Made by a program: the position numbers and the translations under genes. Positions 56,598 through 64,000 of a DNA stretch of 64,000 nucleotides are shown here, piece after piece. This DNA comes from Fulvimarina endophytica (GTDB lineage: Bacteria > Pseudomonadota > Alphaproteobacteria > Rhizobiales > Rhizobiaceae). How positions within the stretch are numbered: the stretch's first letter is position 1; every line of letters starts with the position of its first letter. The stretch lies in the NCBI RefSeq assembly GCF_003403015.1, contig NZ_QURL01000002.1, positions 558,001-622,000 on the forward strand, written 5' to 3'. The notes under the pieces are model-generated. The model searched no databases. It had not been told where the DNA came from and saw only the letters and a program-made list of their open reading frames with translations.

Positions 56598-58034
56598 TCA
56601 CTCCTTGGGGTCCGGTTCGGCCCGGCTCTTGGATTTCGGCTCGCTCTTCGCCTTCAGCGTATGCCCGGCCTTTTCCAGCCGCGTGCGATCTTCCTCCCGC
56701 AGCTTCGGCGCGCCGACGCCGAAGTCGAGCGGATTGTCCTGCGCATAACGCTTGCCGAGCGACCAGGCGATTTCCGCCTTCTGCAGTTCGGCGCCGAGAT
56801 AGAAGGCGTGCCCGACATCGCCGCCCACATCGATCTTCGGGAAGAACTCGAAGGCGTCGGTCTCGATGGCGTGCATGTCGCGGTTGTAGAGATGGATGCC
56901 CGCCGAACTCGTCTGGATGCGGTAGTTCCGGTCCTTCACGTCCCCGGCGAGTTCGTCCACTTCGACAGGGCTTGCCGAAAAGGGGCGTATGTCGTGCATC
57001 TGGAGGAGCCCGGAGGTGTATCCACGCGGTAGGGCGTTGTCGCGTTTGGCGGCAAACAGCATCCGCCGGGCACAATCGTGTTCGGCGATGGTGCGCCGGG
57101 TGTGCGGGCTCACATGGACGATCAGCAGATGGCCGATCGACAGTTCCGAGCAGATGCCGAGCAGCATCGCCGTGATGCCGGACGTATCGGCATCGGTGAG
57201 CTCGGTGAGGTTTCCCGTCCCCATCAGGATCTCGATGTCGGGATAGGCCTCGCGCAGCTGGTGATAGCGCACCAGCGAGGCCGAGAAGCCGAAATGAATC
57301 GGATCGAGGATCGGATCGGCCATGAAGCGGAGCCCCATGGCACGCGCCTTGTCGATCGCCCGCTCGAGCGAGGCCATGTCGTGGGGCTTTGCCGGCACGA
57401 GGACCGGCATGAGGTTCGTCCCCTCCGCAAGATCGAGAGTCTCCTCGGTAAGGGACAGGACATGATCGGCCCCGGCGGCGATCGCCCGGCGCAACTCGTC
57501 GCGATCGGCCGAATCGACGCTGACGGCGAACCCTTCCGCCTTCAGCGCCGCGATCATCTCCTCGAGATGGGGGAAGGGCGTGTCCGGCAGGCAGCCGAGA
57601 TCGATCACGTCGGCGCCCTCCGCGCGCATGGCTCTTGCCCGCACGAGAACATCGTCCACGGGAAGAGCCGAGGCGTCCACGATCTCGGCGAAGATCCGCA
57701 TGGCATGCTGGGAGAGATCGGGGGGTGGCCCCTTGCGCCCGAGATAGGCGGGAAGATCGGCAAGCTCGTCCGGGCCGCGCTCGAACGGGGCGCCGAAGCT
57801 TTGCGAGAGGCGATCGAGATCGGCGCGGCAGCGGCCCGGCAGGATTACGCGATCGGCCGTGACGGGACGGGCGAGCCGGCGCTCGATGATGTCGCCAGTC
57901 GCCAGCGCCGCGACCTTCACGCCGATATCGGCGATCTCCCACTCGAAGTCCGTATCGCCGAGACCTTCGAGCAGGCGTTCCAACCGAGGGCGGGCCAGAT
58001 GCCCGGTGAGAAAGAGAATGCGGTCGCGCGCCAT
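56598..58034 (-). CDS. Dihydropteroate synthase-like protein (DUF6513), H4MPT-associated
   Basis: This 478-residue protein has a DHPS/TIM-barrel core (about 130-370), with VIDLGCLPDTPFPHLEEMI and FMADPILDPIHFGFSASLVRYHQLREAYPD as recognisable blocks. It is preceded by an N-terminal DUF6513 domain with VNILPGR-like cofactor-family patterns (VKVAALATGDIIERRL). Dihydropteroate synthase-like proteins in methylotroph clusters take part in H4MPT assembly, where 4-aminobenzoate-derived intermediates are used; catalysis is not proven. The ATG at 58034 is chosen, although an in-frame TTG at 58070 is possible. The Arg/Lys/Glu-rich tail (about 445-478) is low-complexity. Confidence 0.8.
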   Translation of the reverse strand: MARDRILFLTGHLARPRLERLLEGLGDTDFEWEIADIGVKVAALATGDIIERRLARPVTADRVILPGRCRADLDRLSQSFGAPFERGPDELADLPAYLGRKGPPPDLSQHAMRIFAEIVDASALPVDDVLVRARAMRAEGADVIDLGCLPDTPFPHLEEMIAALKAEGFAVSVDSADRDELRRAIAAGADHVLSLTEETLDLAEGTNLMPVLVPAKPHDMASLERAIDKARAMGLRFMADPILDPIHFGFSASLVRYHQLREAYPDIEILMGTGNLTELTDADTSGITAMLLGICSELSIGHLLIVHVSPHTRRTIAEHDCARRMLFAAKRDNALPRGYTSGLLQMHDIRPFSASPVEVDELAGDVKDRNYRIQTSSAGIHLYNRDMHAIETDAFEFFPKIDVGGDVGHAFYLGAELQKAEIAWSLGKRYAQDNPLDFGVGAPKLREEDRTRLEKAGHTLKAKSEPKSKSRAEPDPKE

Positions 58035-58091
58035 GAGCCGCTCATTCGGCGATATCGGGCGACTTGCCAAGCCCCCGATCGTCGAAGCGTC

Positions 58092-58745
58092 TCATTCCGC
58101 CGCGATCACCGATCCCCGGGACGAGGCGTCGGGCGATGTGGGAACGATCCGGCCCGGGACGTCGCCGAGCGCGAAGCGCCGGCCGGCCGTCGCCAGATCG
58201 CTCGGGCCGGCGACGAAGAGCTTGCCCTCGGGCGAGACCATTTCGGGGAAGGCGGGGTCCACGATGCCGGCCCGCGACAGGGCGTCCACGGTCGAGTCGT
58301 GCGGAACGTCGATCAGCTTCACGAGGCAGAGCCGGTCGGCCTTGAGCTTTCCCTGGAGCCATGCGGCGAGGGAATCCGAGGTCGTCGTCCAGTCCTGTGC
58401 GATCTCGACCGCGTTCATGACCATGTTGCGGGCCATCCAGACCGGGATGCGGCCGGTGGAAAGGGCCATGTCGATCGCCTCGAGGCTATCGGCGGCCACG
58501 AAGCGCTTCGACATGTTGAGGAGGACGCAGCCGAACTGCTCCATGGCGAGGACGGACATCTCGTGGGCGGTGGCGTCGTCATAACCGAGCTGGGCCTGAT
58601 GCCTGCGCACGGTATCGGCGAACGGGCCGCCGCCGGGCACGACCACGCAGGGCTCCGTCGTCTGTTCAATCGCCGCGATCCAGCGCTGGAGATTGGGCGA
58701 CTTGACGGTGCTTCCTCCGAGCTTGACGAGGATGATCGGTTTCAT
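58092..58745 (-). CDS. Amino-acid-kinase-fold protein, MfnE-like (methylofuran/H4MPT block)
   Basis: This 217-residue protein has the amino-acid-kinase nucleotide motifs LVKLGGSTVKS (Lys9, Gly10, Gly11) and VVVPGGGPFADTVR (Gly38-Gly40). In methanogens, MfnE of this superfamily phosphorylates an (aminomethyl)furanyl phosphate during methanofuran synthesis. The gene order beside the MfnB domain suggests the same role in methylofuran synthesis here. The ATG at 58745 follows AAGGGAGG. It lies between the MfnB-FolB fusion and the dihydropteroate synthase-like gene. Confidence 0.8.
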   Translation of the reverse strand: MKPIILVKLGGSTVKSPNLQRWIAAIEQTTEPCVVVPGGGPFADTVRRHQAQLGYDDATAHEMSVLAMEQFGCVLLNMSKRFVAADSLEAIDMALSTGRIPVWMARNMVMNAVEIAQDWTTTSDSLAAWLQGKLKADRLCLVKLIDVPHDSTVDALSRAGIVDPAFPEMVSPEGKLFVAGPSDLATAGRRFALGDVPGRIVPTSPDASSRGSVIAAE

Positions 58746-58851
58746 CTCACACTTCCTCCCTTGAACTGGCCGCCGGGTGAACCCTAAGACGGCCTTCTTG
58801 CTCAAACGCGCCGGAAGACACAATAGTTACACAATCGAAGAGATCGAATTC

Positions 58852-59991
58852 TCACTTTCTTCGGCTGCGTGATTCTCGGTGGGGCGCCGGGCGAACGATC
58901 TCGACGCCCACGGCACCGGGGCCGAGATCGAGCTTCTCCACCTTCACCCGCACGCGGCGGACCCGGCGATCGGCAAGCACGGTCTCTGCCAGACGGCTCG
59001 CCAGTTCCTCGACGAGCACCGTATGCCCGCTCTCTGCGAGAGCGCGGATCGCGTCGATGATCACGTCATAGGAGTAGATGTCTCCCATGGTCCGGGCGTC
59101 GGAAGGGATCGGGTCGATCGTCGCGTCGACCGAGAAACGGACATCCTGCCGCCTTCCGTATTCGTGGGCATAGGCGCCGATCTCCAGCGGCAAAACGAAG
59201 TCGCGCACGAAGATCGTATCGCCCTCCGTCGCCCCAGCGCCCGGCGCGGCGGCACCCGGCAGGTCGGCATCCGAGAGTTTGGCGTTCGCATGGGAGGGAA
59301 CGGGCGAAGCGGGCCGGCCGAGCCCTGCGATGAGACCGGCGATCTCGGCCACCTTCGCCTCGTCGATCTCGGAATCGCGCGCGTTTCGCGTCAGCGCGCT
59401 GCGAAAGCCGAGGAAATCGGGGCCGAGGACGCCGAGCCTCTGGATGTCGGGGGCTTCCAGAGAGCCGGCAAGTCCGGTCATCAGGTTCGCGTCCCGGGCG
59501 GCGCCGACGAATTCGTGCAGTTTCGCAAGGCTCATATGCCTGAGAAGCCCGCCGGAACCCTTGTCCATCGTGTCGAGCATCACGCCCGAGAACCCCGCAT
59601 CGCGCAGCAATGTGACGAGGCCGAGATCCGGCGCCCCGTCCGCGAACATGACAGCAATGAGAAGGCTGCGCTCGCTGTAGTCGCGGGCCGCCGCGATCAC
59701 GGCCTCGGTCTCCTCGCGGCCGGCGGGGAAGAGGCCGATCTTGACGAAATCGGCGGAGAGACGCTCCTCGATCGCCCGGCGGACGCTTTCCGGGCGCATG
59801 GGCAGGTTGCCGGCCACGGCCGAGACGGGCCGGCGACCGCCGACGGCCGCGATCGTGCGCTCGATGACATCCGGCGAAACCGCGCCGAGCGCCCCGTCCG
59901 ACGGCTCCTTCAGGTCGATGACATCGGCTCCGCCGGCAAGGGCGACGAGCGCTTCCTCGGGCGTGGCGACACTGGCGAGAAACCGGATCAC
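58852..59991 (-). CDS. MfnB-FolB fusion: (5-formylfuran-3-yl)methyl phosphate synthase + dihydroneopterin aldolase-like domain
   Basis: This 379-residue protein has two domains. Residues 1-225 match MfnB (DUF556/COG1891), with DLKEPSDGALGAV (Lys28), FVKIGLF (Lys84) and LDTMDK (Asp140 and Lys144, same four-residue spacing as in the archaeal enzyme). MfnB builds the furan precursor of methano/methylofuran from glyceraldehyde-3-phosphate. Residues 260-370 match dihydroneopterin aldolase FolB (IGAYAHEYGRRQ with Glu277; VKVEKLDLGPGAVGVEIVR with Lys353), used in pterin synthesis. A Pro/Ala-rich linker (226-258) joins them. The start is a GTG at 59991. Joining furan and pterin chemistry suggests one protein serving methylofuran and H4MPT. 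Confidence 0.82.
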   Translation of the reverse strand: MIRFLASVATPEEALVALAGGADVIDLKEPSDGALGAVSPDVIERTIAAVGGRRPVSAVAGNLPMRPESVRRAIEERLSADFVKIGLFPAGREETEAVIAAARDYSERSLLIAVMFADGAPDLGLVTLLRDAGFSGVMLDTMDKGSGGLLRHMSLAKLHEFVGAARDANLMTGLAGSLEAPDIQRLGVLGPDFLGFRSALTRNARDSEIDEAKVAEIAGLIAGLGRPASPVPSHANAKLSDADLPGAAAPGAGATEGDTIFVRDFVLPLEIGAYAHEYGRRQDVRFSVDATIDPIPSDARTMGDIYSYDVIIDAIRALAESGHTVLVEELASRLAETVLADRRVRRVRVKVEKLDLGPGAVGVEIVRPAPHRESRSRRK

Positions 59992-60325
59992 GAACGCGCC
60001 CCGATCCGTGACTGGGCATCGTTCCGGAAAGGACCTGCGAGATCGCGCGATCGGCCGATGCCGGCCGCAGCCACCGTTCGGGACGCGGCCTTGAGGCCTC
60101 GCTCGGCGAAGGATCGAGGGCAGGCGGTGAAAAACGACCCGGCGATAACGGGAAAAAGTCCAGCTTGCCTCCGGCCGGAGCGGTTGGGAACATGGTCGAG
60201 AATCACAAAAAGAAGCCTCCCTGGCGGTTGTCGCCGCATGGCTGCCCGGAGTGTAACGCGCAGGAACGCGCGATCAAACGGTCAAGCTGCGAGAGAGGCC
60301 GGAGACTACCGGGAGGAGAACCCAT
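59992..60325. other. Divergent promoter region, cofactor block/PQQ-system gene
   Basis: This 334-base gap lies between the leftward H4MPT/methylofuran block and the rightward PQQ-system binding protein gene. No gene is supported in it. AT-richer sequence occurs near 60125-60215 and a strong ribosome binding site (GGGAGGAG) at 60311-60318. Confidence 0.5.
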
Positions 60326-61612
60326 ATGCGCAGATCTTCGATGAGCGCTGCCCGCCGCTCGACCGTCGCAGCCGTTTCCCTGGCCTTCGCGGTCGGCCTC
60401 GGGGCCGGGCCTGCGGCCGCGCAGGACGGTGCATCGGGAGCCGCGGAAACGACGACCGAGACGCGTACTGCTCCGCAACAGGCCGCCAAGCCGCAGATGG
60501 AGGAGGTGAAGATCGGCCTCCTGCGGACCTATGAACGCACGCTCGCCCTGTCCGTTCTCGACATTCCGCCAGAGGATATCGGCGTTGCGGGCGCCGAAGT
60601 CGCGATCGCCGACAACGATACGACCGGCTCCTTCATGGGCCAGGACTTCACGCTCGACACCGTGACGCTCGCGCCCGGCGACGACGTGAAGCCTGCGGCC
60701 GAGAAGATGCTGGCGGACGGCATCCACTACATCGTCACCGATCTCAATGCCGAGGATACGCTGGCGGTCGCCGATCTCGCCGCCGCACAGAATGCGCTCG
60801 TCTTCAATGCCGGCGCTCTCGACAATCGGCTGCGCGATGCTGATTGCCGCGCCAATCTCCTGCACACGGCTCCCTCCTATGCGATGCTGACCGATGGTCT
60901 CGCCCAGTATCTGATGTGGAAGCAGTGGCGGAACTGGGCGCTCGTCTCCGGCGAACACGAGGCGGACAAGGAGTTCGCCGAATCGCTGAAGCGCTCGGCG
61001 ACGAAGTTCGGCGGCAATATCGTCGGCGAGAAGGTGTTCGAGGACACGGGCGGAGCGCGGGCGACCGATTCGGGACAGGCTCTTGTCCAGCGCCAGCTCC
61101 CCGTCTTCCTGCAGGATCTGCCGGATCACGACGTGCTGCTGGTCGCCGACGAGTCCGAGGTGTTCGGAACCTATGTGCCATGGCGGACCTGGGTGCCGCG
61201 CCCGGTGGCCGGCACCGCTGGTCTGACGCCTGGCTCCTGGCACCCGTCGAGCGAGCAATGGGGCGGCGCGCAGATCCAGAACCGCTTCGAGGACGCGACC
61301 GGCCGGCGCATGCTGTCCAAGGACATGCAGACCTGGACGGCGGTCCGTGTGGTGGGTGAGGCGGCCTCGCGCACCCAGTCGACCGATCCGAAGGTGCTCG
61401 ACGACTTCATCAAGTCGCCCGATTTCACCATCGCCGCCTTCAAGGGGCAGCGGCTGACCTTCCGGGACTGGAACTGGCAGCTGCGCCAGCCCGTGCTTCT
61501 GGCGACGCAGGATTCCGTCGTCTCGGCTTCCCCTCAGGAAGGCTTCCTTCATCAGGTCTCGAACCTCGATACGCTGGGGCTCGACCGGCCGGAAAGCGCC
61601 TGTTCCCTCTGA
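60326..61612 (+). CDS. Periplasmic ABC-type substrate-binding protein of the PQQ-dependent alcohol dehydrogenase system
   Basis: This 428-residue protein has a signal peptide (about 1-36, ending AAA-QDG) and a type I periplasmic binding fold. Typical blocks include VKIGLLRTYERTLALSVLD, then HYIVTDLNAEDTLAVADLAA and LHTAPSYAMLTDGLAQYL. The match is to the group annotated as ABC substrate-binding proteins of PQQ-dependent alcohol dehydrogenase systems (TIGR03863), known beside methanol/ethanol dehydrogenase genes. Here no dehydrogenase, cytochrome or ABC permease follows, so the partner is elsewhere. The ATG at 60326 follows GGAGGAG by seven bases. It diverges from the cofactor block. Confidence 0.85.
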   Translation: MRRSSMSAARRSTVAAVSLAFAVGLGAGPAAAQDGASGAAETTTETRTAPQQAAKPQMEEVKIGLLRTYERTLALSVLDIPPEDIGVAGAEVAIADNDTTGSFMGQDFTLDTVTLAPGDDVKPAAEKMLADGIHYIVTDLNAEDTLAVADLAAAQNALVFNAGALDNRLRDADCRANLLHTAPSYAMLTDGLAQYLMWKQWRNWALVSGEHEADKEFAESLKRSATKFGGNIVGEKVFEDTGGARATDSGQALVQRQLPVFLQDLPDHDVLLVADESEVFGTYVPWRTWVPRPVAGTAGLTPGSWHPSSEQWGGAQIQNRFEDATGRRMLSKDMQTWTAVRVVGEAASRTQSTDPKVLDDFIKSPDFTIAAFKGQRLTFRDWNWQLRQPVLLATQDSVVSASPQEGFLHQVSNLDTLGLDRPESACSL

Positions 61613-61747
61613 CCTCGTCCGGAACCTGACGAGCCGGTCTTGCCGGGCCGGCTCGGGCGGACAGATAGCCGGGAACGGATCGGCCGCCGGTCACCTTGGG
61701 GAACCGGCCGTCGCGGCCCCACGACCCACGAACGGCTTCGATCAAAG

Positions 61748-62665
61748 ATGGATGCTTCCAGCGCCGCCCGCCGCGAACAGCGTATTCTCGGCATTTCCAT
61801 AGCCGTCATCCTGACGGCAGGTCTCCTCGGTGTGGTCTTCGGCCTTCTGTCCGGCTCGCTCTCCATCGTCTTCGACGGCTTCTTCTCCCTCGTCGACGCA
61901 TCCATGACGGGGCTCGCGATCCTCGTCTCGCGGCTGATCGCCCGGCCGCTCTCCTCACGGTTCCAGTTCGGCTTCTGGCATCTCGAACCGGTGGTCCTCG
62001 CGATCAACGGCTCGCTTCTGATGCTCGTCTCGCTCTACGCGCTGATCAACGCCGTCGGGACGATCTTCGCCGGCGGCCGGGCGATCGAATTCGGATGGGC
62101 GATGCTCTATGCCGCGGCGCTCACTGTGATCGGTTTCGCCATGGCGCTCTGGACGAAGCGGGCGAACCGCGAGGTGGGCTCGGAATTCGTCGCGCTCGAT
62201 TCCAAGGGCTGGCTGATGTCGAGTTCGGTGAGCTGCGCCCTGCTCGTCTCGTTCGCTGCCGCCTATCTGATGACCGGAACCGATCTCGAGCCCTATGTCG
62301 TCTACGCCGACCCGGCGATCCTCGCGGTGCTCTGCCTCGTTCTCCTGCCGGTGCCTGCCCGGACGGTCGCGAGCGCGATCCGCGAATTCCTGATGATGGC
62401 ACCGAGCGACCTCGATCACTCGGTGCGTGCGGCGGCATCTGCGGCGGTCTCGCGATACGGGTTCTCGGAGGCACGGACTTACGTGGCGAAATTCGGCCGG
62501 GGCCGGACCATCGAGGTCCACTTCGTCGTGCCGGCAGGCTACCGGATCGAGACCATCGACTGGACCGACCGGATCCGCCAGGAGATCAGCGATGCGGTCG
62601 GCTTCGAGGGGCCCGATCGCTGGTTGATCGTCACCTTCACCGCCGATCCGAAATGGGCCTGCTGA
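61748..62665 (+). CDS. Cation diffusion facilitator family transporter
   Basis: This 305-residue inner-membrane protein has six membrane segments and a cytoplasmic C-terminal domain (about 225-305). CDF features include LSGSLSIVFDGFFSLVDASM (Asp near TM2) and VALDSKGWLMSS, with Asp in TM5. The active-site residues differ from classical HxxxD Zn transporters: DxxxD in TM2 and a short DSK in TM5, so the metal is uncertain (Zn, Fe, Mn, Co possible). The ATG at 61748 is preferred by family alignment, but no strong ribosome binding site precedes it and the frame is open to 61640. Confidence 0.83.
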   Translation: MDASSAARREQRILGISIAVILTAGLLGVVFGLLSGSLSIVFDGFFSLVDASMTGLAILVSRLIARPLSSRFQFGFWHLEPVVLAINGSLLMLVSLYALINAVGTIFAGGRAIEFGWAMLYAAALTVIGFAMALWTKRANREVGSEFVALDSKGWLMSSSVSCALLVSFAAAYLMTGTDLEPYVVYADPAILAVLCLVLLPVPARTVASAIREFLMMAPSDLDHSVRAAASAAVSRYGFSEARTYVAKFGRGRTIEVHFVVPAGYRIETIDWTDRIRQEISDAVGFEGPDRWLIVTFTADPKWAC

Positions 62666-62714
62666 CGGAAGGCCTCGAACGCGGTCGCCCGGGCCTCGCC
62701 GATCCGTACCCGGC

Positions 62715-63887
62715 TCAGGCCGCGGTTTTCGCCGCGATCGCCTGTCCCGCGGCCCATCCCGACGACCAGGCCCACTGGAAATTGTAGCCGCCGAGCCAGC
62801 CTGTGACGTCGACCGCCTCGCCGATCGCATAGAGCCCGGGCACCCGCTTCGATTCCATCGTCTTCGACGAGAGACCATCGGTATCGATGCCGCCGACGGT
62901 CACCTCCGCCTTCGCGTAACCCTCGGTTCCCGACGGACTGAGGGTGAGGGCGTCGAGATGCCCGGCCGCCGCCTCGAGTTCGGCATCCGAGGCATCGCCG
63001 AGCTTCTTCTCCAGACCGATCCTCGAGGCGAGCGCATCGGCGAGCCGGTTGGGAAGAAGTTCCGACAGCGCGGCCTTCAATCCGGCCTTCGGCATCCGGC
63101 GCCTGGCGTCCCTGAGCTTCCCGGCGGCCTGCGGCACGAGTTCGAGGGTGACGGGCGTTCCGGGCCGCCAGTAGGAGGAGACCTGCAGGATCGCCGGGCC
63201 GGACAGGCCCTTATGGGTGAAGAGCACCGCTTCCGTGAAGCTCGCGCCGTCGACCCTGGCCGTGACCGGACAGGCGACGCCGGAAATCTCCGCGAACAGG
63301 CGTTCCTCCTTGCCGAGGGTGAGGGGCACGAGCGCCGGGCGGGGTTCGACGACCCTGTGGCCGAAGCGTCGGGCGATGTCGTACGCGATGCCGGTCGCGC
63401 CGAGCTTCGGGATTGATGGACCCCCCGTCGCGATCACGAGGTTCGCGGCCTGGTGCTGCCCGACGCGGAAACCCCCGGGACCATGGCCGATCTCGCCGAT
63501 CGCCGTCCGATACTCGAAATCGACGCCGCCGGCCGCGCATTCGGCGGTGAGCATGTCGACGATCTGCCGGGCCGAGCCGTCGCAGAAGAGCTGGCCCAGC
63601 GTCTTCTCGTGCCAGGCGATCCGGTGGCGCTCGACCAGTGCCAGAAAGTCCCATTGGGTGTAGCGCTTCAGGGCGGATTTCGGGAAATGCGGGTTCTTCG
63701 AGAGGAAGCAGCCCGGCTCGATCCCGGTATTGGTGAAGTTGCAGCGCCCGCCGCCGGAAATCAGGATCTTGTTGCCCGGCCGGTCGGCATGGTCGAGCAC
63801 CAGCACCCGTGCGCCCGCCTTGCCGGCCTCGGCGGCCGCAAAGAGCCCTGCGCCGCCGGCGCCCAGTATGATTGCGTCGTAGATCAT
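62715..63887 (-). CDS. NAD(P)/FAD-dependent oxidoreductase, HI0933/BaiN-like
   Basis: This 390-residue flavoprotein has an N-terminal Rossmann motif (AIILGAGGAGLFAAAEAGKAG, split here for length: GAGGAGLFA near 9-17) and LDHADRPGNKILISGGGRCN near 38-57, typical of the HI0933/BaiN family. GCFLSKNPHFPKSAL and VTGWLGGYNFQWAWSSG near the C-terminus are family blocks. Members bind FAD tightly; reactions are largely unknown, except for a bile-acid role of BaiN. The start at 63887 (MIYDAII) fits the family; the open frame to 63971 is rejected. The remaining 113 bases to the window end hold no gene. Confidence 0.85.
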   Translation of the reverse strand: MIYDAIILGAGGAGLFAAAEAGKAGARVLVLDHADRPGNKILISGGGRCNFTNTGIEPGCFLSKNPHFPKSALKRYTQWDFLALVERHRIAWHEKTLGQLFCDGSARQIVDMLTAECAAGGVDFEYRTAIGEIGHGPGGFRVGQHQAANLVIATGGPSIPKLGATGIAYDIARRFGHRVVEPRPALVPLTLGKEERLFAEISGVACPVTARVDGASFTEAVLFTHKGLSGPAILQVSSYWRPGTPVTLELVPQAAGKLRDARRRMPKAGLKAALSELLPNRLADALASRIGLEKKLGDASDAELEAAAGHLDALTLSPSGTEGYAKAEVTVGGIDTDGLSSKTMESKRVPGLYAIGEAVDVTGWLGGYNFQWAWSSGWAAGQAIAAKTAA

Positions 63888-64000
63888 GGCGGCCGTTCTT
63901 GGCGGGGAAGGGGGACGGGCGCAAGAGGGGCCCGGTCGCTCCTCTCCTGCCGTCGTGCGCGGGCGCACCATGCGGGGACGGGAGGGGTGATGAGGCCGAG

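Overview
The window is about 66% GC by impression and densely coding. It looks like a chromosomal segment of an alphaproteobacterium, most likely of the order Hyphomicrobiales (Rhizobiales). Reasons: rsmE next to a plant-type gshA, a glgP-glgC-glgA-pgm-glgX block, an ornithine decarboxylase with a long structured leader, homospermidine synthase, an Omp10-like lipoprotein, a perfect CtrA-type box, and a small RNA with C-rich loops of the alpha-r14 ('cuckoo') kind. A tetrahydromethanopterin/methylofuran cofactor cluster and a PQQ-system solute-binding protein suggest C1 (methanol/formaldehyde) metabolism. I cannot name the genus. No rRNA, tRNA, CRISPR array, insertion sequence or prophage was seen.

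Layout. 1-3.3 kb: partial gshA, rsmE, an SDR dehydrogenase and a secreted RNase T2. 3.3-6.3 kb: a small RNA, a CtrA-type box, and a two-gene operon of unknown role (four-TM coiled-coil protein plus a membrane-anchored ClpP-like protein). 6.4-8.0 kb: an oxalate/formate-type MFS carrier with a 39-residue partner protein. 8.2-19.3 kb: glycogen genes pgi-glgP-glgC-glgA-pgm-glgX, all leftward, with no glgB. 20.0-28.5 kb: tamA-tamB; TamB is enlarged by exact 303-bp coding repeats. 29.1-33.0 kb: coxSLM-type molybdenum hydroxylase of form II. 33.1-43.2 kb: acetylpolyamine amidohydrolase-like protein, DbpA-like helicase, SHOCT protein, HWE sensor kinase, GNAT, ornithine decarboxylase with structured leader, and a LysR regulator. 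43.2-47.7 kb: AI-2E-family permease and a three-gene hydroxyproline catabolic operon. 47.8-52.9 kb: NicO-type metal permease with DUF1007 protein, L,D-transpeptidase, cardiolipin synthase, ferrochelatase. 53.2-55.8 kb: Omp10-like lipoprotein, SnoaL-like protein, homospermidine synthase. 56.0-60.0 kb: four-gene H4MPT/methylofuran block including an MfnB-FolB fusion. 60.3-64 kb: PQQ-system binding protein, cation diffusion facilitator and a BaiN-like flavoprotein.

How the genes connect. Three themes recur. One is glucan storage (8-19 kb). The second is polyamines: ornithine decarboxylase, homospermidine synthase and a candidate acetylpolyamine deacetylase, each in its own unit. The third is C1 and small-acid metabolism: form II CODH-like enzyme, oxalate/formate carrier, H4MPT/methylofuran genes, PQQ-system protein. 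Start sites were chosen from Shine-Dalgarno spacing and family N-termini, so several differ from the longest open frame. Long reading frames antisense to these genes are composition artefacts of high GC.
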